From an uncultured Clostridium sp. (GTDB taxonomy: Bacteria; Bacillota; Clostridia; Lachnospirales; Lachnospiraceae), in assembly GCA_958442925.1 (NCBI GenBank), contig CAUCIO010000009.1, forward strand, positions 1-30,135: a stretch of DNA of 30,135 nt. Reading direction: 5' to 3'. Position numbers and translations under genes: made by a program. Below, in pieces: positions 1-7,123 of this stretch. A model generated the notes under the pieces. It worked only from the letters and a program-made list of their open reading frames with translations. It made no database searches and was not told the origin of the DNA. Each line of letters opens with the position of its first letter. Position 1 is the stretch's first letter.

Positions 1-328
1 CGGAATTCTGACCTCCTTAAAGGTAATGGAGGTTATGCTGGAGAAAAAGGAAAGTCTCAAGAAGCTGGCTGACGAGGTAGAAATTTATCCTCAGGTGCTT
101 AAAAATGTGAGAGTTCACGATAAAAAGACAGCTCAGGATGATCCGGAGGTTCAGGCAGAGGTTCAGAAGGTGGCAGATGCCCTGGGAGATACAGGACGGA
201 TTCTGCTTCGCCAGAGCGGTACGGAGCCGGTAGTCCGCGTGATGGTAGAAGCTGAGACCAATGCGATCTGTGAGAAATACGTGGATCAGGTGATTGATGT
301 CATGAAGGCCAGAGGCCACGTGATTTAG
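1..328 (+). CDS. glmM: Phosphoglucosamine mutase, C-terminal part (5' end outside window)
   Basis: GlmM converts glucosamine-6-phosphate to glucosamine-1-phosphate in the cytoplasm, a step towards UDP-GlcNAc and peptidoglycan. The reading frame is open from base 2 and has no start in the window, so this is the last ~108 codons of a protein usually near 450 residues. The visible part is domain 4, with the phosphate-binding loop RQSGTEPVVRVMVEAE and a typical end in MKARGHVI. The frame upstream of the first in-window ATG (reading GILTSLKV) still looks like GlmM, so that ATG is internal. The stop lies 10 bases before the next gene, suggesting co-transcription. Other alpha-phosphohexomutases share the SGTEP loop, but the overall match favours GlmM. 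Confidence 0.9.
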   Translation, partial: GILTSLKVMEVMLEKKESLKKLADEVEIYPQVLKNVRVHDKKTAQDDPEVQAEVQKVADALGDTGRILLRQSGTEPVVRVMVEAETNAICEKYVDQVIDVMKARGHVI

Positions 329-338
329 GAGTGAAATC

Positions 339-842
339 ATGCGGGAGCAGCTGACAAAAAAGGATATTGAGAAGATTCAGAAAGAGATTGACTACAGAAA
401 ACTGGTAGTGAGAAAGGAAGCCATCGAAGCGGTGAAGGAGGCCAGAGCCCAGGGGGATCTGAGCGAAAACTTTGAGTATTATGCGGCTAAAAAGGATAAG
501 AACAGAAATGAGAGCCGTATCCGCTATCTGGAGAACATGATCAAGAATGCCAGGGTGGTGTCTGACCAGTCCAGAGAGGACGAGGTAGGCTTAAATGATA
601 CAGTCACACTCTATTTTGAGGATGACGAGGAGGAGGACGTTTACCGTCTCGTAACCAGTATCCGGGGAAACTCTCTGGAAAATAAGATCAGCATCGAGTC
701 TCCTCTGGGAAAGGCTATCCGCGGCTGTAAGGCCGGGGAACGGGCCTATGTAAAGATAAATGATAAGGCCGGATACTATGTGGAAATCAGAAAGATAGAG
801 AAGACAGGCGACGATGGGACAGACGCGATCAGGAGCTATTAG
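339..842 (+). CDS. greA: GreA/GreB-family transcription elongation factor
   Basis: Gre factors bind in the RNA polymerase secondary channel and stimulate cleavage of backtracked transcripts. The 167-residue length is normal. Residues 1-75 form the antiparallel coiled coil, with the tip motif GDLSENFEYYAAKKD at 39-53; D40 and E43 correspond to the acidic tip pair of GreA. Residues 80-155 form the FKBP-like C-terminal domain with the family signature SPLGKAIRGCKAGE. An acidic run, FEDDEEED, near 93-100 is somewhat unusual. It starts 10 bases after glmM and overlaps the following transporter gene by 29 bases. Many Clostridia carry more than one Gre paralogue, so this may be a secondary copy rather than the housekeeping GreA; the family assignment is firm. 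Confidence 0.88.
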   Translation: MREQLTKKDIEKIQKEIDYRKLVVRKEAIEAVKEARAQGDLSENFEYYAAKKDKNRNESRIRYLENMIKNARVVSDQSREDEVGLNDTVTLYFEDDEEEDVYRLVTSIRGNSLENKISIESPLGKAIRGCKAGERAYVKINDKAGYYVEIRKIEKTGDDGTDAIRSY

Positions 843-2073
843 GCTTCCCTATCTGCTGACACTTTTCCTGGTAGCGGTCTGCATGTACACAGGGTGTCTG
901 CCAAACGGCCTGGCAGGTGCCCTGATTCTGCTGATGGTGCTGGGAGCAGGGCTTAATACCCTGGGAAATACCATTCCAGTGGTAAAAACCTACCTGGGAG
1001 GTTCCGTGGTCTGCATTCTGGGGGCAGCGGTTCTGCAGGCAGCAGGAGTATTTCCGCAGGATGCTTATGAGACCGTGGACAGTTTTGTCAATGAGCAGGG
1101 CTTTCTGGTGTTTTATATTTCTGCGCTGATCACTGGAAGTCTGTTTAATATTGACAGAAATCTGTTAATCCGCGCTACAGTTAAGCTGCTGCCGACAGCA
1201 GTGATTTCCCTGGCCGCAGGTGTTCTGACTGCCGGCATTCTGGGGCTTTTTATGGGACATTCCTTTCTGGAGGGAATCCTTTTCATCGGAGTCCCCATGA
1301 CAAGCGGCGGCATGACAGCCGGGGCAGTTCCCCTGTCAGGTATGTACGCTTCGGCTCTGGGAGCTGACGCAGGGGAGATTCTTACGAGAATTGCGCCTGC
1401 CACAGTCCTTGGAAACTGTGTGGCGATTGTATTCGGCGGTCTGGCCAACAACCTGGGAGAGAGACGCCCGTCTCTTACCGGAAACGGCCGCCTGGTCAAC
1501 GACGGGACGAAAGCGCCGGATCCCATTCCCATGAAGCCGTCGATTCCACAGCTTTCCAAAGGGCTTATCATTTCCCTGGCTTTTTATGGGCTGGGAGCCC
1601 TCTGCAATCATTTTATCAGCATTGTGCCGGCCTATGCCTGGATGATCGTAGCTGTAGTCATTGTAAAGGGGACGGGGATTTTGTCGGAGGAACTGGAGGA
1701 TGCAGCCAGACAGTGGGGGCAGTTTGCCATCCACAGCTGGACAGCGGCAGCTCTGACTGGAATCGGCATGACTCTGATTAACCTGAAAGCTATCATGCAG
1801 ACCATGACGCCTTTTTATTTTTTCACCATAGCGGCGTCTGTGATGGTGATTACCATGACAGCCGGGGCGGTGGGCCGCCTGGTGGGCTTCTACCCCCTGG
1901 AATCCGCCATTGCTGCCGGCATGTGTACTACCAATATGGGAGGTTCCGGAAATGTGGCTGTGTTAAGCAGCGCGAAGCGCATGGAGCTTCTCCCATTCGC
2001 CCAGATTGTCACCCGGTCCTGCGGCGCCCTGATGCTGACGCTGGGAGGCGTGCTGGTGCAGATGATAAAGTAA
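814..2073 (+). CDS. 2-hydroxycarboxylate transporter family (CitS/MaeN-like) permease
   Basis: An integral membrane carrier of about 11 segments, related to the Na+- or H+-coupled citrate/malate transporters CitS, CimH and MaeN. Evidence is the two re-entrant-loop regions: VPMTSGGMTAGAVPLS at residues 160-175 and NMGGSGNVAVLSSAKRMELLPF from 375, followed by AQIVTRSCGALML with a conserved arginine at 401. At 419 residues it is slightly shorter than CitS (about 446), mainly at the N-terminus. The second GGxG motif (GGSG) is intact, but the first reads GGMT instead of GGxG. The ATG lies inside the gre gene (29-base overlap) without a strong ribosome binding site, which suggests translational coupling. 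Substrate cannot be read from sequence; citrate, malate or a related hydroxy acid is likely. Confidence 0.85.
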   Translation: MGQTRSGAIRLPYLLTLFLVAVCMYTGCLPNGLAGALILLMVLGAGLNTLGNTIPVVKTYLGGSVVCILGAAVLQAAGVFPQDAYETVDSFVNEQGFLVFYISALITGSLFNIDRNLLIRATVKLLPTAVISLAAGVLTAGILGLFMGHSFLEGILFIGVPMTSGGMTAGAVPLSGMYASALGADAGEILTRIAPATVLGNCVAIVFGGLANNLGERRPSLTGNGRLVNDGTKAPDPIPMKPSIPQLSKGLIISLAFYGLGALCNHFISIVPAYAWMIVAVVIVKGTGILSEELEDAARQWGQFAIHSWTAAALTGIGMTLINLKAIMQTMTPFYFFTIAASVMVITMTAGAVGRLVGFYPLESAIAAGMCTTNMGGSGNVAVLSSAKRMELLPFAQIVTRSCGALMLTLGGVLVQMIK

Positions 2074-2076
2074 AGA

Positions 2077-2139
2077 AAAGAAGAGGAAAACTTTTTAAGC
2101 GACTTTCATTGGAGCGTCAAAAAGTTGTTCCTCTTCTTT
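2077..2139. terminator. Bidirectional hairpin terminator between convergent genes
   Basis: The arms at 2080-2096 and 2119-2136 (GAAGAGGAA-AACTTTTT against its complement) pair with one bulged base, and A/T-rich flanks extend the stem. U-rich stretches follow on both strands, so the hairpin can end the glmM-gre-transporter transcript and the leftward DUF1275 transcript, whose stop codon is at 2145. Confidence 0.8.
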
Positions 2140-2144
2140 CTTAT

Positions 2145-2825
2145 TTATCTTTTTTTTCCATCTTCTTTTCGCAAAAGTCCCCACACAATGCCAAGGGGAA
2201 TCAGACACAGCAGGCTGCTCTTTATCCCCAGCCATCTGCTTCCCAGGAATCCGCTGATGACGCCAAAGTGAAAAGACAGAAGCGTGCCGCCGAAGAAGGC
2301 GGTCTTTTTTAATTTCTCTTTGGCATATTCCGGGTTGGATTTCCGATCCAGCATGTATTCCGTCAGGGAGGAGAAGGTCTGCTTGATGTTGTTGGTGGAA
2401 AATACGTTGGCAGATGCAAAACCGTCTGCGCCGGGGAATACACACCACTGAAGAGCTGCCGAAAAGAAAATAGGGTAGACAGCCAGGGTGGGATTCATTT
2501 TTTCCGGGAAAAAGCTGAGTATGATGACAATGGCCATTTCCACAGCAATTGCCAGGTATTTTAATCGTCTGTGGAGCTTTCGTTCCAGAATCACAGACAG
2601 TACAATGGCCGATACAAACACCAGAAAAGCCCCCAGCCTGAGCAGGGCATCCGGAAAACGGCACCACAGTACAGAGCGTACCATTTCAATCAGATTGGCG
2701 GTCTGGGCATTTCCGAAAGTGGACATTCTGTTAAAGAATGCATAGGATCCCAGATAGCCGCCGCAGACTGCCATCAGAAAATGGATGGGCAGGCCGTAGG
2801 ATACCTGCCCCTGTTCCAGCTTCAA
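2145..2825 (-). CDS. DUF1275 (YoaK-like) membrane protein
   Basis: A 226-residue integral membrane protein of the DUF1275/YoaK family, whose biochemical role is unknown. The family signature is near the N-terminus: GGYLGSYAFF followed by FGNAQTANLIEM (family form: GGxxDAxxFF...FxNAQTGN). About six hydrophobic segments are visible (near residues 12-30, 62-80, 88-107, 112-128, 172-190 and 198-215). A second typical element, NVFSTNNIKQTFSSL, at about 140-154 matches the family's TxNL-like repeat. It begins 16 bases after the FprA stop codon with an AAGGAGGAA ribosome binding site, so the two are probably one operon. In the family signature the usual aspartate after GGYL is glycine here, and TGN is TAN. 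Confidence 0.82.
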   Translation of the reverse strand: MKLEQGQVSYGLPIHFLMAVCGGYLGSYAFFNRMSTFGNAQTANLIEMVRSVLWCRFPDALLRLGAFLVFVSAIVLSVILERKLHRRLKYLAIAVEMAIVIILSFFPEKMNPTLAVYPIFFSAALQWCVFPGADGFASANVFSTNNIKQTFSSLTEYMLDRKSNPEYAKEKLKKTAFFGGTLLSFHFGVISGFLGSRWLGIKSSLLCLIPLGIVWGLLRKEDGKKR

Positions 2826-2840
2826 AATAAGTTCCTCCTT

Positions 2841-4007
2841 TTAGGAAATGAGAGCCGCAGTTTTTTCTTCTATTTCCTGCAGCTGCTCCCTGGTGGGAAT
2901 GTACTGGATACGGATTTTGTCCATGCAGATGTTAAATCCGCACTTTACAAGCTCCTCCTCTACCTGTGCGATACTCTGTCCTCCCCAGCCGTAGGAGCCG
3001 AAGGCAAAGGCTTCCCGCTTTTTCGGGGAAAGTCCCTTCAGGTAGCACAGGAAAGCGGCCATATTCGGCATCATATTGTTGTTTAAGGTCGGAGAACCGG
3101 CGGCAATGTATTTGCAGTCCAGGACAAGGGGAAGGATGTCTGAAATATGCTCTGTCTTTAAATCTACCAGATGCACCGGAACCTGCTTCTGGGAAAATCC
3201 TTCTGCAATGGCCTGGGCAATCAGTTCTGTGGAGTGCCACATACTGTCGAATACTACGAGGGCGCCAGTCTCTGGGGTTTTGGAGGCCCAGGTTTCATAA
3301 GCGTCTAAAATATCGGCCACATGGCTTCTCCAGATAACGCCGTGTCCCGGGATAATCATGTCAGGATTTAAGTCTTTTACAATTTTCCATGCTCCGGCTG
3401 CCTGGGATCCATAGCACATAACAATGTTTGCATAGTATTTTTTAGCCTCGAACAGGGTAACAGCCAGATCGGTTTCGTCGTCGAAGCGGCAGCTGGTACA
3501 GTAGTGCTGTCCAAAGGCATCGTTGGAGAAGAGAACTTTCTCCTCCGGGCACCATACAACCATATTGTCAGGCCAGTGGAGCATAGGGGTCGATACGAAG
3601 GACAGAGTTCTGGAACCAATGTTCAGAGAATCGCCGCTTTTTACAGCCTGATAGGAGTAATCGCCATAGTGGGCGGTCAGTCCTTTGATTCCATTGGGAG
3701 CGCTGGTGATAACGGCAGCATTGGGGCATACCTTTAAAAGCTCAGGAAGAGCGCCGGAATGGTCCATTTCCACGTGGTTGGATATAATATAGTCGATTTT
3801 AGACGGGTCAATCACATCGCTGATGCGTTCTAACATCTCAGCGGCAAAGGGAGCTTTTACCGTGTCAATCAGAGTAATCTTTTCATCTATAATCAGATAA
3901 GCGTTGTAGGTAGCTCCCCGGTTTGTCGTGTAGCCGTGGAAATTTCTGATGTGCCAGTCGAGAGCGCCTACCCAGTAAATGCCTTCTTTTACCTGAACTG
4001 CTTTCAT
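2841..4007 (-). CDS. fprA: FprA-type flavo-diiron protein (A-type flavoprotein)
   Basis: Soluble oxygen or nitric-oxide reductase that protects anaerobes by four-electron reduction of O2 to water or of NO to N2O, fed by rubredoxin or similar carriers. Residues 1-245 are the metallo-beta-lactamase domain with all di-iron ligands recognisable: H78, E80 and D82 (with H83) in NHVEMDHSG, H144, D163 in SNDAFG and H222 in PGHGVIWR. Residues 248-388 are a flavodoxin domain beginning LVVFDSMWHSTELIAQAI, which binds FMN. Length (388) is normal for the short form, with no fused rubredoxin or reductase. A GGAGG ribosome binding site precedes the ATG. It heads a leftward operon with the DUF1275 gene. No rubredoxin gene lies in this window. 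Confidence 0.95.
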   Translation of the reverse strand: MKAVQVKEGIYWVGALDWHIRNFHGYTTNRGATYNAYLIIDEKITLIDTVKAPFAAEMLERISDVIDPSKIDYIISNHVEMDHSGALPELLKVCPNAAVITSAPNGIKGLTAHYGDYSYQAVKSGDSLNIGSRTLSFVSTPMLHWPDNMVVWCPEEKVLFSNDAFGQHYCTSCRFDDETDLAVTLFEAKKYYANIVMCYGSQAAGAWKIVKDLNPDMIIPGHGVIWRSHVADILDAYETWASKTPETGALVVFDSMWHSTELIAQAIAEGFSQKQVPVHLVDLKTEHISDILPLVLDCKYIAAGSPTLNNNMMPNMAAFLCYLKGLSPKKREAFAFGSYGWGGQSIAQVEEELVKCGFNICMDKIRIQYIPTREQLQEIEEKTAALIS

Positions 4008-4053
4008 GGTTCATTCCTCCTTATGTCAATACTTGGTCTGAATTTTCAAATGT

Positions 4054-4082
4054 ACTATAATATACTTTTTCTTCGAATGCAA
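4054..4082 (-). promoter_or_regulatory. Predicted promoter of fprA-DUF1275
   Basis: Reading leftward, TTGCAT (4082-4077) is followed after 17 bases by TATAGT (4059-4054), about 47 bases before the fprA ATG. A perfect 10-bp palindrome GCTGTACAGC lies just upstream at 4095-4104 and could be a regulator site; its binder is not known. Confidence 0.55.
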
Positions 4083-4143
4083 CTGATTTTATATGCTGTA
4101 CAGCCCAAGACAGGGGAAGAACAGAAAAAAATACAATCGGGGA

Positions 4144-4186
4144 TTGACAAAACTGTTACTACTGTATATATTATAAATATACAGTA
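4144..4186 (+). promoter_or_regulatory. Promoter of the GntR-ABC operon with overlapping palindromic operator
   Basis: A consensus -35 TTGACA (4144-4149) is followed after 17 bases by TATATT (4167-4172). A perfect inverted repeat TACTGTATAT / ATATACAGTA (4160-4169 and 4177-4186, 7-base spacer) covers the -10 box. Repressor bound there would block polymerase. The gene downstream encodes a YtrA-type GntR repressor, so autoregulation is the natural reading. Confidence 0.75.
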
Positions 4187-4256
4187 GATACAAGAGATAT
4201 GGGGAGGATGGGGGAGAAGACAGGAAGATGAATATTTCAGAACAGGAGGCCGGAAC

Positions 4257-4628
4257 ATGAACATAGTGATAAGCAATTCTGGGGAAACACCGATTTATGA
4301 GCAGATTGCCTCCCAGATTAAAAGCGCTGTGATAGTCGGGGAAGTGAAGCCGGGCGACCCGCTTCCATCGCTGAGATTTCTGGCGAAAGAACTGAGAGTC
4401 AGCGTGATTTCCACTAAAAGAGCATATGAAGAACTGGAGCGGGAGGGATATATTACTTCAGTTCCGGGAAAAGGGAGCTTTGCCGCAGAGATCAACAGAG
4501 AACTTCTGCAGGAGGAGCAGTACAAGCGGCTGGAGGAGCATTTGAATGAGGCTGTGGATGCAGCCAGGACAGCGGGGATTTCCCTGGAGGAGATGAAGGA
4601 GCTGCTGGAGACACTCTATGAAGGGTAG
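4257..4628 (+). CDS. GntR-family (YtrA subfamily) transcriptional repressor
   Basis: A 123-residue DNA-binding regulator. Residues about 10-78 are a GntR winged helix: PIYEQIASQIKSAVIVGEVKPGD, then LPSLRFLAKELRVS, and the wing GKGSF. The short C-terminal tail of about 45 helical residues, in place of a ligand-binding domain, is the mark of the YtrA subfamily, which usually controls an adjacent ABC exporter. That is the case here: an ATPase and a permease follow on the same strand. An AGGAGG ribosome binding site precedes the ATG. The perfect palindrome over its own promoter (4160-4186) is the probable operator. In other species the signal is often a cell-envelope-active compound; here it is unknown. 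Confidence 0.9.
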   Translation: MNIVISNSGETPIYEQIASQIKSAVIVGEVKPGDPLPSLRFLAKELRVSVISTKRAYEELEREGYITSVPGKGSFAAEINRELLQEEQYKRLEEHLNEAVDAARTAGISLEEMKELLETLYEG

Positions 4629-4691
4629 GAAAGGATGCGGGGCAATAAAAATTGCAGCAATCGAAAATCAAAGGCAGAAGGAGGGCAGAAC

Positions 4692-5663
4692 ATGGATGAA
4701 GGAAAAGATAAAAACAAAGTGATTCAGGAAAAAAACGGCATACAGGCAGCTCTTTCCTTTCAGGAGGTGAGAAAAGAGTACGGAGACTTTTGCCTGGGAC
4801 CGCTGACTCTTTCAGTTCCGGAAGGATGTATTACAGGACTGGTAGGGGAAAATGGTGCAGGAAAGACTACCCTGATGAAGGCGGCCCTGGGTATGGCGCT
4901 GCCGGATGGAGGAACAGTATCCTGCCTGGGCTGTAATCCAGTCAGAGAAGGAAAGCAGGCGAGAAAAGAGGTGGGAGTAGTCTTTGGAGAACTGCAGCTT
5001 CCGGGAAATTTTACCGCACGGATGGCAGGAAAGTTCTGGCAGGAGATCTATGAAGGCTTTGACGGAGCATATTTTAAAAGGATCCAGGAGCGCTTTGCTG
5101 TTCCGGAGAATAAGCCGGTAAGACAGCTTTCAGCAGGAATGAAGGCCAAGCTGGCTCTTGCAGGTGCAGTTTCCCACCACCCCAGGCTTCTGATTCTGGA
5201 TGAACCTTTAAACGGTCTGGATCCATTGGCAAAAGACGAGGCAGTGGAACTTTTAAGAGAACTTGGGGAAGAAGAGGTTACAATTCTGATTTCCAGTCAT
5301 ACAACAGCAGATTTGGAAAAGCTGGCTGATTACCTGGCCTTTCTCCACAATGGGAAGCTTGCCTTATTTGATGAGAAAGACGGGCTGCTGGAGCGGTACA
5401 GGACAGTACAGGGCGCGGAGGAAACCCTGGATCGTTTAAGACAGCAGAATATCCGCCTGCTTGGAATGAGGAGAGGAGCCTTCGGAGCCTGGGCCATTTT
5501 CGACAGGGCAAGCGTTCAGAACAGAGCAGTTTTAGAAGATCCGGGACTTTTGACAGGCAGAGCCAGCTTAGAAGAGATTGTCACCTGCCTGCTGAAAGAA
5601 GAAAGGGCAGAGCAGAGAAGCAATACGGAGAGGAGGAAGCCGGATGAAAGGACTTTTATATAA
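4692..5663 (+). CDS. ABC transporter ATP-binding protein
   Basis: The 323-residue ATPase subunit of a small ABC-2 exporter encoded with the permease that follows. Motifs: Walker A GENGAGKTT (52-60), Q-loop around Q102, signature LSAGMKAKLALAGA (146-159), Walker B LLILDEP (166-172), D-loop NGLDPLAK and H-loop histidine H203 in ISSHTT. Residues after about 225 form the variable C-terminal extension seen in YtrB/BcrA-like ATPases. The frame is open to an ATG at 4635, but ATG 4692 has an AAGGAGGG ribosome binding site six bases upstream, while 4635 has only a weak one abutting it; I use 4692. The gene overlaps the permease by 20 bases. Substrate is unknown; peptide-antibiotic detoxification is common in this layout. 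Confidence 0.9.
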   Translation: MDEGKDKNKVIQEKNGIQAALSFQEVRKEYGDFCLGPLTLSVPEGCITGLVGENGAGKTTLMKAALGMALPDGGTVSCLGCNPVREGKQARKEVGVVFGELQLPGNFTARMAGKFWQEIYEGFDGAYFKRIQERFAVPENKPVRQLSAGMKAKLALAGAVSHHPRLLILDEPLNGLDPLAKDEAVELLRELGEEEVTILISSHTTADLEKLADYLAFLHNGKLALFDEKDGLLERYRTVQGAEETLDRLRQQNIRLLGMRRGAFGAWAIFDRASVQNRAVLEDPGLLTGRASLEEIVTCLLKEERAEQRSNTERRKPDERTFI

Positions 5664-6264
5664 AGAATTCAGGATGTTTGCATTTCAGGTGAAAACCTGG
5701 GCGGCTGTGCTGGCATTTCTGATGGTCTTCTGCCTCATTGCCGGTCAGACAGGCCCCTTTGTAGGAGGTATGTGCGGCTTTGTGGTGATCAGCAGCCTGG
5801 CCCCTTTTACAGAAGAGAAAAAACGGGGAAGTGATGCCTATACGGCGGCGCTTCCGGTAAGCCGCAGGGAGATTGTGAAGGCCAGATACAGTTTTCTGCT
5901 TCTTTTAGATTTGACAGCAGCGGCAGTGTTTGGACTCTGCGGAATGACAGCAGGATGGTTTCTGGGGGAAAGTATGGCAGAGACAGTTATGGGGCTGGCA
6001 GCAGTGATGATTATTTCCCTGATTTTACAGTTGATTCTGCTGCCTGCTGTGTACTGGCTGGGAGAGATGAAAGCGAGAATTGTCTTTCTTGCTTTTGTGC
6101 TGGCGTCAGTATTTCTGATTACAGCCCTGTCATCCGGAAGCCGGATACCGGTGACAGAGGAGACGGTGATGACAGGACTTGTGATTGGCCTGTTTTTTGC
6201 AGCTGCTCTCCTGGTTCCATCCTATCTCCTGTCAGCAGCAGCTATGGAGAGGAAGAATTTTTAG
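5644..6264 (+). CDS. ABC-2 type permease subunit
   Basis: A 206-residue membrane protein with about six hydrophobic segments (near residues 16-33, 38-52, 82-105, 113-135, 142-160 and 176-198). The cytoplasmic loop EEKKRGSDAYTAALPVSRREIVKARY matches the ABC2 permease families in which ExxxxxxxxLPVSR marks the contact with the ATPase. It starts inside the ATPase gene (20-base overlap) with a GGAGGAAGCCGG ribosome binding site, so translation is coupled. It would form the membrane channel of the exporter under control of the YtrA-type repressor upstream. Sequence does not reveal what is exported. Confidence 0.85.
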   Translation: MKGLLYKEFRMFAFQVKTWAAVLAFLMVFCLIAGQTGPFVGGMCGFVVISSLAPFTEEKKRGSDAYTAALPVSRREIVKARYSFLLLLDLTAAAVFGLCGMTAGWFLGESMAETVMGLAAVMIISLILQLILLPAVYWLGEMKARIVFLAFVLASVFLITALSSGSRIPVTEETVMTGLVIGLFFAAALLVPSYLLSAAAMERKNF

Positions 6265-6316
6265 TTCTTTATTTAATAAAAAAATGGCTTGTGAAAATGA
6301 AACATAAAATCAGCAG

Positions 6317-6352
6317 AGCCGGATGCAGAAAGCAGATTTTCTGTATCCGGCT
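6317..6352 (+). terminator. Hairpin terminator after the ABC operon
   Basis: Left arm AGCCGGATGCAGAAA (6317-6331) pairs with TTTCTGTATCCGGCT (6338-6352) with one G-U pair and a six-base loop. The following T tract is short and interrupted, so termination may be partial. Confidence 0.65.
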
Positions 6353-6389
6353 TTCTGCGCGCGTCAGTTAAAAAATAATCAGAAAATAG

Positions 6390-6443
6390 TTGACAAATGA
6401 GAAAAAAGATAATATTATAAACATATGAACAATCATTCAGATG
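6390..6443 (+). promoter_or_regulatory. Promoter and metal-repressor operator of the efflux operon
   Basis: TTGACA (6390-6395), a 17-base spacer and TATTAT (6413-6418) form a good promoter. Just downstream, an imperfect dyad CATATGAA-N6-TTCAGATG (6422-6443, one mismatch per arm) matches the TGAAC...TTCA core of operators bound by ArsR/SmtB zinc or cadmium sensors such as CzrA and SmtB. The sensor gene starts 47 bases later. Confidence 0.72.
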
Positions 6444-6490
6444 TTTAAACGAGACACAGGCAGAAAAAATGAGAAAGAGGAGGTATGCAG

Positions 6491-6850
6491 ATGGCGGTAC
6501 ATGATGTGGAGTGCTGCGATTTTTACCAGGTTCACGAAGACGTGGTAAAGGCAGTGAAGGAGAAGATGCCGGATGAGGATGAGCTCTATGATCTGGCGGA
6601 GATTTTTAAGGTATTCGGCGATTCCACGAGAATTAAGATTCTTTACGTACTGTTTGAACAGGAGATGTGCGTGTGCGATATTGCCCAGCTGTTAAATATG
6701 ACCCAGTCGGCCATTTCCCACCAGCTTAAAATTTTGAAGCAGTCAAGGCTGGTGAAAAACAGAAGAGAAGGAAAAGCGGTATTTTATTCTCTGGCAGACG
6801 GCCATGTGAGAAGCATCATTAACCAGGGGCTTGAGCATATCGAAGAGTAA
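6491..6850 (+). CDS. ArsR/SmtB-family metal-responsive repressor
   Basis: A winged-helix repressor that releases DNA when it binds metal. From ATG 6491 it has 119 residues. The DNA-binding helices are around 60-85 (CDIAQLLNMTQSAISHQLKILK). Two metal sites can be read. The alpha3N-type site has C8/C9 near the N-terminus plus C60 and C62 in the MCVCD motif. The alpha5-type site is an exact DxH(x)10HxxE pattern: D103, H105, H116, E119. The first favours Cd/Pb, the second Zn. An ATG at 6485 is in frame, but AGGAGG (6478-6483) lies only one base before it and seven before 6491, so I prefer 6491. It opens an operon with a metallochaperone-like protein and a P-type ATPase. Confidence 0.92.
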   Translation: MAVHDVECCDFYQVHEDVVKAVKEKMPDEDELYDLAEIFKVFGDSTRIKILYVLFEQEMCVCDIAQLLNMTQSAISHQLKILKQSRLVKNRREGKAVFYSLADGHVRSIINQGLEHIEE

Positions 6851-6885
6851 CAGGAATAGAAAGAAAAAATGGAGGAAAGATAGCT

Positions 6886-7104
6886 ATGAAGAAAAAATTT
6901 AAGTTAACAGATCTGGATTGTGCAAACTGTGCCGCAAAGATGGAGGCAGGTATTAAGAAAATTGATGGAGTGAAGGACGCCACAGTTAGCTTTATGACAC
7001 AGAAGATGACGATTGAGGCCGACGACGATCGGTTTGACGAAATTATGAAGGAGGTTGTGGCTGTCTGCAGAAAGGTAGAGCCAGACTGCATTATTAATAT
7101 GTAG
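6886..7104 (+). CDS. Stand-alone heavy-metal-associated (HMA) domain protein
   Basis: A 72-residue ferredoxin-like HMA domain. The metal motif DLDCANCA lies at residues 9-16 with C12 and C15, preceded by KKKFKLT and followed by KMEAGIKKIDGVKDATVSFMTQKMTI, a standard beta-alpha-beta-beta-alpha-beta pattern. The DCxxC form (aspartate before the first cysteine) is usual in the N-terminal domains of Zn/Cd/Pb ATPases (CadA, ZntA), whereas copper chaperones mostly have M-x-C-x-x-C. It lies 19 bases before the ATPase gene, whose product lacks this domain. It is therefore probably a detached N-terminal domain delivering metal to that pump. A GGAGGAAAG ribosome binding site precedes the start. Confidence 0.9.
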   Translation: MKKKFKLTDLDCANCAAKMEAGIKKIDGVKDATVSFMTQKMTIEADDDRFDEIMKEVVAVCRKVEPDCIINM

Positions 7105-7123
7105 GACAGCGTCAGGAGGCATC

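Noticed and set aside
1113..1734. Two leftward open frames inside the 2HCT transporter gene
   Set aside because: Both are antisense to a clear membrane protein with family motifs; they lack start signals.
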